From: Dioscorea cayenensis subsp. rotundata
Taxonomy: Eukaryota > Streptophyta > Magnoliopsida > Dioscoreales > Dioscoreaceae
DNA: 64,000 nt
Assembly: GCF_009730915.1 (NCBI RefSeq)
Contig: NC_052478.1
Location: 21,928,387 to 21,992,386, forward strand
Direction: 5' to 3'
Both the position numbers and the translations under genes were made by a program. The notes below the pieces were generated by a model, which worked only from the letters and a program-made list of their open reading frames with translations, was not told the DNA's origin and searched no databases. Each line of letters starts with the position of its first letter. Within the stretch, counting starts at the first letter, position 1. This document shows positions 48,042 through 61,579 of this stretch, in pieces.

Positions 48042-49751
48042 TGATCGATTCGAAAGGAAAAAGGTGAGATTTTTATGGCTTTGCGAATATGAGGGATTAT
48101 TTGGGAACTCTCTTTAAATTAAAATATAATGCTTGAGGCCACTGCAACGAATGGTAGGTATATAGAGCGAGGGAATATTTTAAAATACCCATACTACCCT
48201 TCTAATTACTTTTATTATTATTACTATTATTATTATTATTATTATTTCATCACTGTCGTTGTGGTGTAGTGAGGGGTAAAACAATGACAAATTTATTTAT
48301 TGAAATTTTGGGAACTTTTTTTACAAAAAATTAATAAAAAAAATTGCCTCATCAGTAAAAATTTTTAAAATTTTTTTTCTCTATTGCTTTTGAAGTATAC
48401 CAAAAATCACTTTGTAATATTATTCACATTGGGGATACATGGTTAAAAAAAAAAAGTTGATTAATATACATTAATACAAAACTATTTATTTTATTTTATT
48501 TTTAAAATATAAATAGATTAATTTTTTTTAACAAATACAATAAATGTAATCATCGACTTGTGCATAATCATATAATAATCCTAACGTTTTTCATAGTGAA
48601 ATCAATAATTTATATATTATTTATTTGTCAATGTAACTATTTTGTTGATTATAACAGGTATGATGAAAGTGAAATGTAAGGGGTCAAAAAATAAATTATT
48701 TGATTAAAGAATGGAGAGGGGTGCTTTTGGAAGTGTGCATTGAGAAAGTGAGAATGTTATTGATTTATTTTGTTATAATAAAAATTAAAAAAAAAAGGGG
48801 TGAACGATAAGAGTGAGAGAGAAAGGTATTTTCGGGGAGAGAATAGAGATGCTTCAATTAATCATGAGCTTGACTTGCCGGCCAATTTTGGGATACGAAA
48901 CTAAAGCAAATACATCAAATCAAGCAAGGGTTCCAAACCCAAACATTAGGTTTTTTTTTAAAAAAAAAATAAAAATAAAAAAAATAAAGATTGTTAATCT
49001 TTTAAAGATTTTCGAAGTGAAACTAAAACGCAAGACAGTGAAGATTTGTCGCATATATAAAAAATAATATATTAGGAATCATAAACTCACAATGGTAAAT
49101 TTTTTTATTAAAATTTAAATATTAATTTCAATTGATTTCTTTAAAATAAACATTTAACACCAATATTATCAATGTGTATTTAATCAGATGCATGGTATTA
49201 TTAGTTGAGAATCTATAATATGTTAACAAGAAACAAAAGATTTATTGGAGAAAAATAAATGAAAGTGATTAAGATTAAGATTTAATGAGATGAGATGAGA
49301 TGAGATGAGATGAGATGGGATGAGAATGAGGAAAGGAATCCATCAAAAATTTCATTTCTCATTCACAGGGCAACCAAAAAAGGTTGATTAAGAATCTCAT
49401 CCGGATGATGCACTGCTTGGGCGGTGGACTTGACATGATATGCCTCACATGTATTTTTCAATACCTTTCTTTCTTTCTTTCTTTCTTTATATCAATCATC
49501 CAACTTCTTCTTTAACCGGGTTTGAATCCCAAATTTTAAATCCGAATCCGATTAGTATCCATGATCTGCTTGGAGATTCGTGTTCAAATATATCATCCAA
49601 GTTCAACACGAGGCATACTCTGATTGGCCACTGTTTCGTCAGTTAAACTGTCATCTTCTTCTCTTTCCCGAGTGATTCTTGCTGTTTTCTCTATTCTCCA
49701 TTGGATAATTTTTTTCTTTTTCTTTTTCACTTATATACATGTTTTATATAA

Positions 49752-49783
<32 letters not shown>

Positions 49784-50954
49784 TTTAACAAATAAGTGAC
49801 AAGAGACCCAGTGGGTTAAGAGGTTGTTGGTGCTTATAACTCTCTCAGAACTTATGCATATCAACCAAATAATATATATATTAGTTTTTTTTTTCTTCTA
49901 AAAATAGATAAATCACGCTTTAATTAAATATAAAAAAACACAAATTGACAATATATATATATATATATAATCTAACCAGATGATATATATATATATATAT
50001 ATATATACAAGAAAAATCCACTAGTAGTGACTGCAGGCATTATTATAGAAAAAGATTCGACAGACAGGCGAGAATGATGACGGGGAGGCGATAATCAGTC
50101 GTCTATTTGATATTTTTGATTGAATACTATATTATTGGTTTAGGTAGAGAAGAATGTGGTGAGACATCCTCTTTGATATGCCAATGCTGTTGGTGTGTAT
50201 GTTATCAAGAGAGGAACTCTTTACTTGTTAGTTCCAAAGTCACAATGTTGGATGTTCCTTCTCCAGCTGCCTAATTCTCCCCTCAGGAATACTCAATTCA
50301 CTCTCATCAACAGTGCACTGTTCATGCAACAACATGAACAACAGTGACGACGGCAACGATCACTCCGTTTTCATACTGCTGAATGAATTCTAAAGGTATC
50401 GCTGATCGGCAATGGTGGAGTAAGTTAACCCAAACCGCGCACCTACCATGCATGATAGGATGCACCTTTCAATGGTATTGGTACTTTTTCCTCTGAAAGA
50501 TTACTGGTAAACAGATACCTGCACTTAACCAACCAAATGCCACCTGAACCACTCACTAGTTTTGCTGCTGTTCCAAATGGCAATGCCTCAATTGTTTACA
50601 TTCCTCCTTTTCACTTATTATTTATTAAAGCAAAACATGGACACACATACACAGTTAAAATCAAAGCCAACAATTCACCAATATATATATATATATATAT
50701 CATCTTCTATACAACAGTAAACAGCACTTGTCAAGTTTACACCGATCGATCGTTTTTTAAATCAGTTACTAGTAAGTTTAAAAAAAATAAGATGTGAATA
50801 TCAAAGACAGTCCAACTCTGCTTCTCCTACACTTCAAAGGTCAAATCAATGGATAGGATGGGCTGTTCTTCACTAAACCATTGCCTTTTGGATCCCCTAC
50901 AAACACCTTCTCATTTTGTTGCTCTGGAGTTGGCACAAGAATTACAGGGGGAGG
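48042..50954. other. AT-rich spacer and MAP70 promoter region
   Basis: Nearly 3 kb without a gene. Contains (ATT)n near 48215-48247, (GAGAT)n at 49284-49325, (TTTC)n near 49466-49486, and (TA)n at about 49757-49784, 49953-49968, 49983-50006 and 50682-50700. About 50120-50460 is less AT-rich and may be regulatory. Confidence 0.5.
49284..49325 (+). repeat. (GAGAT)n pentanucleotide microsatellite
   Basis: About eight tandem GAGAT units, the last one imperfect, in a gene-free spacer. Confidence 0.85.
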
Positions 50955-53900
50955 ATGGGGAGCTTGCGGTCGCAGGAAGGAGGTCAGATGGAGACGTTTC
51001 TCACATCTTCACACCCTGTCATGATAGAACTCAACAGATTGGAGAACAAACTCAGAGGTGAGCTGCATGCCAATCCAAGTTGTTCCTTGGTTTTCCTCAT
51101 CTTATGCTCTTGCCTTTGCGCAACATGTCTCCTTTGTTGTGTGTGTTTGATTTTCACTGTCAAGACCACAAAACACAAGTTTTGTCATTCTTTTTTCCAT
51201 GTTTCCCAAGCAACAAAGTCCAGAATATTGTAAGTCTAACTTGAAGTACTAGTTTAATTCACAGACAAGGAGAGGGAGCTGGGAGTTGCCAACAATGAAA
51301 TAAAGGCCTTAAAAATGATGGAACTAATGAAAGATAAAGCTATGTCAGAGGTAACAGTGGGGAAGAAACTAGTTCATCATTTTCATCCACTGGTTCCTTT
51401 TGTTCTCAAGTTTTACTTTTTCCTTTTTTTTTTTTAACTTCCAGAAAAGCAATGATCTGTTGAAATCAGATGAGAAGCTTAGAACAACTGAAAAACAGTT
51501 GGAAGACAAGGTCCACTGCTGCATTTCCATCCTAAACTACAAGGTCTATTTCGGCTGATAATTTGTTAACATTTAAGAAAACCACTGCAGAATCTAGAAA
51601 TCAAGAAACTGAGAAACGAGAAGAAAGAAGCATTGGCTGCACAATTTGCTGCTGAAGCAGCTCTAAGAAGAGTTCATGCAACTCCAAAGGATGCGGAAGC
51701 TGTCCCGGTTGAGGATGTTGTTGCACCACTACAATATGAAATTAAACTGTACAAAGATGAGGTACATAGCTTAACGTAGTTCCAAATGCAATTTACATGT
51801 CCAGTAAGTCTAATGATTGTGATTTTACTTCTTAAAATTAAAGATCTCAGTGCTCAAAGAAAACAACAAGGTTCTCGACAGAGTAACAAAGTCCAAGGAC
51901 ATGGCATTGGTCGAAGCAGAAAAAATCCTGTGCAGTACTCTGGAACAAGCATTGATAGTAGAGAACATGCGGAATCAAAATCTTGAGTTGAAGAGACAAA
52001 TAGCAATCTTGCAGGCAAAGTTTGAGATTGTTTACCTTATTAAGACAATAAGCTTCATCAGTTGACTTGCTCACCTAATTGACTGTCTTTTTCATGCTGC
52101 AGGAGGAAAACAAACTTTCAGATAAAACTAACCATCAGAAGGTTGTGGAGGTTCAAAAGCTCACTCAAACTATTCAGGAACTAGAGGAGTCTCTTTTAGC
52201 CGCAAGTGCAGCCACTAACACTCTATGTGAATATCGATGTCGGGTGTCCCAACTAAATGTAGGATACCAATCCATTCACCCAACAATTAATTAGAGAAGC
52301 GCCATTTTAGTTGACATATGACGATTGACTGTTTTATAGGAGGAGAAGAAGGCTCTTGAGAGGGAGCTAGCAAAGACCAAAGTGTCCGCAAATAGAGTGG
52401 CCGCAGCGGTAGCAAATGAGTGGAAGGATGAAACTGACAAAGTCATGCCTGCCAAGCAACAGCTGGACGAGCGAAGATTCTTGCAAGTATTGTTAAATGA
52501 AATCTGGACAAGAAATTTCAATTCATTGTTGTAGACAGTACAAATGTAGAGAAATCTAGGAATCTAATCTTTTATCTGATTCATAAACAATAAGAAACAC
52601 TTGAGATAACATTTGAGATTTCAGATAAATAGGTTATTACTTGTGTAAAAAGGGATCTAAAAAAGATTAGCACACACTGATAGATTTATGTTACTTCTAT
52701 CCAAAGTAGGGCTACTCATTCATGATTTGCTTTTTGGCACCAAACTATTATTTCTCAGTTTCCAAATAACGAAAGTTAAAGAAAAATGGTCAAGTTTTTT
52801 CTTTTTTGATAATGATGTCCAATAGATTCACATTTGCAGATTTTTCAGCAGGCTGTTGATAGAATACATCAACCCTCATATTCACAACTTTGACCGTGCT
52901 TGTTGTTGGTTTACATACGAAAATTCATGCTTATACTACTTTATGCTTGTTTTTCTTCAGTTTTTGTACCTAAAATGTTCACCAAACACAAGAACATTAG
53001 GTTTTTCATTTGCATATCATCAAATTTAATCACAAAGAAACCTAATTCATGGTTTGAAGATTTTGTAATATCAGAGAAAAATCATGTAGGATTCAGAAAC
53101 TATACATGCATTTCAGGGGGAGGTACAACGGTTACGAGATAAGCTAGCTGTATCAGAGAGACCAGTTAAGGCAGAAGCCCAAGTGAAAGTAAAGGATGTT
53201 GCATTTTGTGGTTCTGGTATCACAAATTTAGTTCTCACAAAATCTATATGGCATATCAGCTCATGTAATTTCACTTTCAGGATAGAGCACAGTTGCGGTT
53301 AGAAAATATGGAGGAAGGCCTAAAACATGTTCCAAATTTACCAACAAAACAAGCTGAAGGTTCAAATAGAGTAATCAGGGTTATTTCCCGGAGTATGGGG
53401 CCAAATAGACGATCAGTTTCTCAACCAAGGGGTTCCCTCATTGGGAATAGAATCTTTACACAGCAACAAGCAAATTCAGCATTCGAAGGGGCTGACAGCA
53501 CCATGAACATGAAGCGAGCAAACATACCCGTTATGAATCATGTTACTGGAAAGAACATGGTCAGAAAGACTTTATCAGTTCCTAGAAGTAAATTCTCTGA
53601 TGATTATGGTAAAGAAAATACAAGGGTAAAGGCCAATTCTGCCTGCAGTGATGAGGAGATTATCTTCAAAGAAGTGGAGGTTTCAGGAGAAGTTGAAGCC
53701 AACAAATGCACCGATGTTAATTCACAAAATACAGGTACCACAGAAACTGTTTCAGGTTTTCTTTATGACAGGCTCCAAAAGGAAGTAATCTGTTTACGGA
53801 AGTCACAAGAATTGAAGGAAGGGGAGCTGCAGGCAAAGGATGATGAGATTAAGGTTAAGGATAACAGTTTCTCTTTCCTTCTACACTATCAGTGTTGCCC

Positions 53901-54522
53901 TCTCATTTTAATTTGTCAACTTCACCTTCTACACAGATGCTTCTCAGAAAGGTTGATGCGCTAACAAAGGTGATAAAAGCGGATTCTAAGAATATGAAGA
54001 GAGAATTGGCATCTAGAGGACAAGAATTACTAGTTGTCAAGTCAGATAATATCAAACAGAAGAATAGAAGCGCGAGCAACTCTAAAAGGTACACTATCAG
54101 CTTCACCTTCTTCTAGAATTATTTATCATGATTAAATGAACAAAGTTACACAAAATACAGCATTCCCAAGATGAAGGATTTTAATTAGACCTTCAGCAGT
54201 GAAATTGCAAGGAATTGATTTGTATAGCGAAACCAATAAATCAATGCGGAAAGCTACAATTTCTGTTTTCTACCATACTTTCCGTATTAGAGAAAAGCAA
54301 TTCAATTTGAGTTAAGCAATTAATATGGATGTGTAGTTCATAATCAGTTCTAGATTAACAAATTATCAATTTCAAGTCCTTTACTTCTAGTTTGTTATTC
54401 TAATAGTCAGCATAGTGCTTTGGAAACTATGTTACCTGCCTGCTTATTTGTTCAATGTCTGGAATGAGTTTTGCAGATCAATCAAACTTCCAGATGTGTC
54501 CCCGAGTTCAAGAGGTGCTTAA
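50955..54522 (+). CDS. MAP70-like: Microtubule-associated protein of the MAP70 family
   Basis: Eleven exons: 50955-51057, 51265-51350, 51445-51510, 51591-51761, 51844-52014, 52103-52258, 52340-52486, 53117-53188, 53281-53853, 53937-54088, 54477-54522; 1743 nt, 580 aa. Coiled-coil protein that decorates cortical microtubules and helps shape secondary walls. Family blocks in order: VMIELNRLENKLRDKERELG, AALAAQFAAEAALRRVHA-like text, ENNKVLDRVTKSKDMALVEA, EENKLSDKTNHQKVVEVQKL, TQTIQELEESLLAASAATN, TKVSANRVAAAVANEWKDET, DKVMPAKQQLDERRFLQGEV, then GFLYDRLQKEVICLRKSQE near the end. At 580 aa it is near the MAP70-5 size. Intron 5 probably begins with GC (CAG|GCAAAG). Phosphorylation-rich middle region (SRSMGPNRRSVSQ) fits the family. 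Confidence 0.9.
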
Positions 54523-55162
54523 CATGCAATTCCAGACTCTACTCAGCAGTCCCACCTGATGAATTAATTTTGTACAGCTTGGAGTCAATGAATGTTGCTG
54601 ATTAAGCTTCTTGTTTTTTTTTGCTCTCATAGAAAATAATATGCAAATTTGCACTCAAGCACAGGACAATCGATTTGTAAGAATGGAATGAAAGCTGATA
54701 CTAATTGAAATGTTTGCCCACTTACCTCATCTTTGTCATGACTTTGTTTGCAAGCATCACTTATATCTTCAAAATTCATCTTCCCTTGCATTTGAGAGAA
54801 TGTCAGAACTTTTTCCAGATGAGCAAGACCAAATTCTGTTATTTTTCACAATCTGCCTCAATATTTGAGAGGGAAGAATACAAACCTCATACAATCACAG
54901 AAGCCATAACAGCAAATAATACGCTCAAATACAATGAACATGGATAAAACAGAACAATGTCTATAAAAGGCAAAACATTTGGGGAGGCAACTACACAAAC
55001 ATAATTTTATTCCTTCAATAACAGATACACCGGTGATTACTATCACACTAACACTGTCAACATGGCATAGACATGTAGCAGAACCATGCTATTTGATGCC
55101 ATTGAAGGTGGGGCCAGTGCTAATACTCACATTAGACTGGGTATGTACTCCTTCAGCCATAC
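54523..55162. other. Spacer between convergent MAP70 and PHYC genes
   Basis: 3' UTRs of both neighbours. No repeats or additional gene seen. Confidence 0.6.
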
Positions 55163-58100
55163 TCACTTACTGTGAGAATGGCAAACCAGAGGGAACTCAA
55201 CAAGAATAATAAAAGATGATCTCTCTGCTTCTCTGAGATACTGAACGGTTCCATTCATAATCTTCACCAGCTTCTGGCTGATGTATAGACCAAGTCCTTC
55301 CCTTGAGATACCCGGGCTGTGGCGGAACATTTCCTGCACCAATGCCTCTGGAACTCCAGGTGCGGGATGAATTATTCTGCCAATAAGCAGAATCAAGTAA
55401 GCAAACAAGGAAAAAAAATACAAATCTTTGATAATTCTAGTTCTGCATATGGAGTATTTCAGTTACTGAGCTTCAGTAAATGCATTGCAGGATGCAACAG
55501 CTTAAAGGAATACATTTGATCCTCAAAATGGACATCTTCTCTACTGAAATTTGTTACATCAACGGTTACTTTAGTCCAGTAATTATTGCAACACCATGGA
55601 ACTGAATGCATGTGATCTATAGGTAATGTAAAAATAAAAAAAACAAGCACAATGGGACCAATATATACATATATATATACATTCATCGCTGCATTTTTTT
55701 ACTTCATAACATGCATCAGTGCCCCTAAGTATATAAAGTTAATTTAAATTAAAATTAAAAAAAAAATAAAGATACAATCAGTAGGTTCATGTGCCCAAAA
55801 TATGACTTGATAAGATAAACAACTTTCTGCATGATCTATGATCTTTATGCATATGAAGGCCATTAAATAGGTCTACCATGTATTCAGAAAATGCCTCATC
55901 TATCATGGTACTGTAGAGAAAAATTACCGGAATTCCAGATGGGCAATTTGTACTGCAGTCCCAATATGTTCCTTTCTTGGGATGACCTTCAACAGAACTG
56001 ATCCACTTGCAGGCGACGTGAACTGAAGAGTGTTCAATAAAAAGTCCGCTAGAACTTGCTGCAGCCTCAAATTGTCTCCGTATAAGTACATGGTGGATAG
56101 ATCAGCAGAAGAATCAATAACAAGTGAAACTTGTTGTTCCCTGCTTAGAGACATTCCCTGGGACACAACTGCCTCCACAACTTCCCCAAGGTTAAATTCC
56201 ACAGCGTTCATCTCTAAATAGCTGTTTGAGGTCACCAAGGCTTTTGTTAGTCAAAGTGAGTTAAAAAGGGTTGATTTGCTGGAAAGAATATCACTTCGTA
56301 GCTATGTATCTAGTGGACATAGGACAAGGTGCCACAAAACTGAAAATGCCAGCATTAAGTTGGTTAAAATGGATTGATGCAACTTCCATTTGATATTAGT
56401 AAGAAATTACAAAACAAGCTTTAAAAATTTTCTTATTATATCATACTCTAAAGATTATCACCGTGTTAATAACATAAAATCCTAATAGGTATCTTTCATA
56501 TACACAGCAAAGCTGAAATCTACAAACCTGTTGCAGATTTAAAAACCAGCCTCTTCCAATTGGAAGGTGACGCAAATAGGATCACCAATTTTGGGCTCTT
56601 TCTGATGGTTTTTGCACTAATAGGACCACACAATCTTGGATGGAATTTTACTATTGTCAGACACAACTAATTCGAAATGAAGAGCAACATGGCCAGAAAG
56701 ATAATTGGATAGAGAGAGCAAACTCAACTTAGCATGTGAAACAGGTTCTTTATCAAAAATTAAAGGAAAAGGCAATTTTGTGAACTGTCAGCTATACAAA
56801 TTGTTGGATATATTAGGATGTCACCTTATGAATTTGTATTATACTAGGCTAGGCCCTATATAAAGTAACAATCTGATAGAGGGACTAGCCTAAATATAAT
56901 AAAAATACATAGGTAACACTTTAGTATATCTAACATAAATGAATGCTTGATATATCACAGCCATGAAACAAGAAATTAATAAACAGAAAGATTCTTACCA
57001 CTGCTCAATGCTTTCAAGATCCATGTCATCTAATATCTTTCTTAATTGCTCCTGACACAGACCACTTGTCCTAAGCAATTGCTTCTGCTCCTGAGTTAGA
57101 TCAGAGGCTTCCATTAAGTTGCAAGTGAATACAATCCCATGCAGGGGGTTCCTAATTTCCTGCCGCAGGTATGCTAGTTCCTTGAGGCTGTTGATTGCAG
57201 CCTGCTCAGACATCCTTTGCACTTGTAACGCATGTTGAAGCTCTGAGCTAGCCACATGCAAAAAGCACAACACCCCAGTGATCCTACCCTCAGTGTTTGT
57301 CCGGGCATTTGCAGTAAGTAGTGCTTCTACGTACTTGTCATTCACGTCAAAAAATCCAAATAGCAAATTCTCTGCATTTTGGCCAGCAATGACAGCATTC
57401 ATCACTATCCTCAGCTTGGTAAGTGTGTCATGGTCTTTGACTCGACAACCAAAACTATGGACGCTGAACACCTCTCCTATAAGTATTTTATCAATTGCAT
57501 CCTCCCTGCTCAGACCTGATAGTTTGGCCATGGCTGCATTCCATTCAGAACAACAACCATACTCATCAGTTATAAATATTGGGGGAATCAGTTGATTTGG
57601 GCTGCTTACTATTGCAGTATAATCGCCTTGTAAACGGGTATACTTATCCATTACTAACTTCTGGCCAGTAACATCTTGTCCAACAAAGCAGATCCCAACA
57701 ACATCATTGTTAATATCCCGACTACAGCAAGCATTGACAATCAAGATCACAGGCCCATTATTTTTTTGATGGCCAAAGGTTTTAAGCTTGATTTGAACAT
57801 TTTGCTCTTCTTTCCCTGCAATAAAAGAAGACATGAAATGGCCTTTGAGGCACTTGAAAATGCAGTCAAGACCATAACACAACAAAATAAGAATCCAAGA
57901 ATCTACAATGAGAAATATACTTGGAATGTTTACTAAGAAAATCACCTTGCAAAGCCAAGCGAAGAATACTTTTAGCCACTTCAACTGATTCTCCCTCAAC
58001 CAGATCAACAAAAGGAAACCCAATGGCGTCTTCCACAGATAATCCAGTCAATTCTGCCGCTTTGGTATTCCAGCCATTTATGTTTCCTGATGCATCAACA

Positions 58101-60007
58101 GCCAAAATGGGCACTGTCGCTGTTTCAATCAGCCGAACCATCTCAGCTGTAACTGTACGCACTTCATCCATGCGCTGAATCTGCTTTGCCTCATCCGGAG
58201 TTGCATTTACTATGGTCTTTGAGTTATCCATCACAGGCTCATCTTGCAAGGAGCCCCGCAGTATCAGCTGCAAGGAATGGATTGCATCCATGTCAACATC
58301 TTCCCAAGGAAGACTTCTTCGCTTGACCACCTCCAAGAAGGCCTTGAATGAAGATCGTGGATGCATTTTGCGACCCTCATCATTCCTACCCCCAGGATCA
58401 TGTTTGGCTCCACCCCATTTGATCTCTTTTGCTGTATGTGACCGAAACCAAAAGATGAAATCCTTAGATGTAATCTTGATTGCAGCCATACCGCAAACGG
58501 CATCTCCTAGTTCTGCAGCACGAGGATATCCTGCTTCTGTTAGGCTGTCAGTGCTCAATCCTGTGGTACTGTTGTGGTACTCTAGAAGCCACGCGGCTAT
58601 ATCGCGTATCTGTGCCTCCGTAGGTGTTACTTCAAGCAACCAGAATTGGTTCTTATAATAAAGAGCAGCACCATCACATTTAACAAGATCCATGACATTA
58701 GGAGATTGAGTAAATATACCAACAGGAGCATCCCGAAGAAGCATGTCACAAAGCACAGTCTGTGTTCGAAGAATATGTTTCTCTCTTGCCTGGGTAGCTA
58801 ACTCTACCTCTTTATTCAATTGTATACCAAACACTTGTAGCAAAAATTCACAAGCATATCTAAGCGGGAACGGCACAAACCTAGGACTTGTGTGATGGCA
58901 AACCACAAGTCCCCAAAGTTTCATCCCTTTCTGCTGATCAATAGCTGTTTCATCATCATCTTCATTGATCGTAACAGACATCACAAGGGAAGCAATTGAA
59001 CCCATGTTAGCCATGTACTGAGCATGACAGCCATGAGGAGCCCTCAAGGTAGAACCTCCCAGACTCAAGGGCTGTGGCAATCTCTTATCCTGAATTACCT
59101 TCACCGGTGGAGCAGAACAATCACATATCATTCTAACCTTATTTTTCATAAACAAAAACCTTGAAGCCTGTGGGATATCAGTAGCAGGGTAGTGCAGGCC
59201 AAGATACGGTTCAAGATCTGATCTCCTGCATTCAGCTATAACTTCACCATGCTCATCTTCATGGAACTTATAAGCCATCACTCTATCATAACCTGTGAGT
59301 TCACTTACTTCCTTGACCAAAACATCACATAACAAAGGGATATTACCACTAGGCAAAGATTGCAGCCTTGAGATGGCTTTTGCAGCAAGTTTGTAAGATT
59401 TGAGCGCTCCAGCAGCAGTCACTGGCACATCAGCTGGATTCACAGGTTCTAAGTCAATAACCAAACCCACATCAATCCGGTGCATGATTGCGTAGAAAGG
59501 TTTTCCTGAACTCTTGCAATGAACCAGTATTGGATTCAAAAGATTAACTTCCCCAAAGCTTGCAGCCTTTTGCAGGGCAACAGCACTCGGGGACTTGAAT
59601 AATGTTCGAACATCAGTACCTATTGTGAGTGCCTCACGCTGCTCAATGCTAGGCACAGCATGGGAGGCCAAGTCCAACATCTCTGGGGCATTTTCACTGT
59701 ATGCAATGATGATGAAGGTATCATCCTCAATCGCTAGCATGCAACCAAATGGTTGAATGTGCTTCCCTCTCTGCATCCTTTGGAGGTATGCAGAAACAGC
59801 TGACGGGGGAACTCCGCCACTCTCCGCGCCACTTGGCCGATTAGCAACACCGATCGATGTAGAATAATCAAATGGTTGCTCGGATTCCTCAAAGTCTGTA
59901 TGGATCTTGGCATCAAGGGAAGTCTGGGCAACAACGCGGGCGCTGTGCTTGGACCTTGCTGAGCTGCTGCGGGAACATGTTGCTCCCCTATTAGACATCG
60001 AAGTCAT
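55163..60007 (-). CDS. PHYC: Phytochrome C
   Basis: Red/far-red photoreceptor acting in cytosol and nucleus. Four exons from the start codon leftward: 57946-60007, 56999-57815, 55928-56221, 55163-55376; 3387 nt, 1128 aa, the usual PHYC length and intron plan. N-terminus is Ser-rich ([20 protein letters not shown]). PAS-like region about 70-185, GAF about 220-390 with the chromophore-binding cysteine at 327 ([14 protein letters not shown]), PHY about 410-590 with the WGGAKHDP tongue text, two PAS repeats, then a histidine-kinase-related domain ([21 protein letters not shown]-like, [35 protein letters not shown]). The phosphoacceptor His is not conserved, as known for PHYC. Sequence resembles monocot PHYC more than PHYA, PHYB or PHYE. 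Convergent with MAP70. Confidence 0.96.
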
Positions 60008-60921
60008 TCCTTTTCCCCTCCTTCTCCACCCCAAACACACACTCAGAATTCAACTCTCACTCTCACACACACACACACACAAACACCAAAACGAACAAGA
60101 GGCTCATGGAAGAATGTGAATATCCATTCTGGATTCAAAATCAAAACTTGAGCACTGCTACATTGAGCATACCATCAAACATGAAACATGCACTGTTCAA
60201 AACACAAACTTTGTGGAGGATTTACAGAAAATAAACAGTGAAAACTCACCAGAGAGCATTACCGCTGGCATTTTCAGAGCAAGAAGAAGGAATCAACAAT
60301 AGCAGGACCAGTACGGATAAGAGAATTTGCTTTGGAGCAAAAGATTACACAGAAACGAGGAGCAAAAGCTCTGACAAGATGTGAGCAGCGAACCAATGAA
60401 GGGGGTTCTTATCAAGATACTCAGCCAACAGGAAAAAGGAAAAGGAAGGCAGAGAAAGAAGGGGAATAGAGATAGAGACTAGATTCTACGTGAAGCATCT
60501 GGAAAGTGGGGCTCTTTATCTTTGCTTAAATCCCTCCAAAGCCATGGAAATCTCCAAAGAGAACATCAGACAAAACTCAATAAGAAATCCAAACGAAAGG
60601 TGCTTCCTTTTTGCCTCTACAACACAATCTAATCAAAATCACAATCAAGGATGGATATGGAATCTCTCTCAAAAACACCACAGATAACCAAAACCAAAGC
60701 AGATTAATTCCATGGAAATTCAAACCAAACAAAAAGGTGATAAATTGCGCAAATCGATCAGGATTAAACAAAACAAAGTACAGAGAGATTCGGAGGGGGA
60801 GGACCTGCTTCTGTGCGTGAGTGCTGCCGATTGTGGACCTGATACACGTGAACTCCCATCTATACCCAGTTGGCCATGTATCAGCTCAAAGACAAATCTT
60901 TTTTCCCCCTTCACAAAGACC

Positions 60922-60958
<37 letters not shown>

Positions 60959-61000
60959 CCAGGGGAAAGGAAGGAACTTGAATCCCAATTTGTTTTTATT
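60008..61000. other. PHYC 5' leader and promoter
   Basis: Contains a strong donor on the minus strand at 60249-60248 (CTCTCTG|GTGAGT), so the leader probably has an intron, and an upstream ATG (about 60273) in the leader exon. A (CT)n tract lies at 60924-60954. Confidence 0.5.
60924..60954 (+). repeat. (CT)n microsatellite
   Basis: About fifteen CT units, upstream of the PHYC leader (GA-rich on the PHYC strand). Confidence 0.9.
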
Positions 61001-61033
61001 TTATTTTATTTTATTTTATTTTATTTATTTATT
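60992..61033 (+). repeat. (TTTTA)n microsatellite
   Basis: About eight tandem TTTTA units, slightly imperfect at the right end. Confidence 0.85.
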
Positions 61034-61539
61034 TTATAAGTAAATTAAAAAGATTTTTTTAAAAAAAAACAACTAGTTGTGAAAACCAACAATTGAATTG
61101 AGAAGAAATCTTTGACTGGCCTCACAAGTCAGCCCACTTTTGTCATGCTTAGCTTTGTTTGATACTGAAACATTCGTATTCATATTCATATATTTACTTT
61201 TTTTTTATTTTATTGTGTTTAAACTTTCAGTTAAATGTAATTTTTTTTTTTTAAAAAAAAGCAGTGATTAAAGATGAATGAATTTATAAAAGGATAAAGA
61301 TTTGTGTATCATTGTGGGAAGAAGCTCACTTGATCTTTAGCTTATTATTAACAAGTACAATTGGTAGGCCACCAAACTGTTGCAATTAATAAATGATCAT
61401 ATTTAAGAGAAGATGAAGACATGGCTTTATGGCCTTATTATTATAAATTAATAAATTTATGAGAAAACATTAGTAGTATGAGGATTTGATTGGTCACAAG
61501 CTGACAAACATACAAATATAGAAAGAAATCACCTCACCC

Positions 61540-61540
<1 letters not shown>

Positions 61541-61574
<34 letters not shown>
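61541..61574 (+). repeat. (TTA)n microsatellite
   Basis: Eleven tandem units of TTA, followed by AT-rich sequence. Confidence 0.9.
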
Positions 61575-61578
<4 letters not shown>

Positions 61579-61579
61579 T

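Noticed and set aside
58212-58658. Plus-strand 148-codon frame inside PHYC
   Set aside because: Antisense to a well conserved PHYC exon; no independent evidence.
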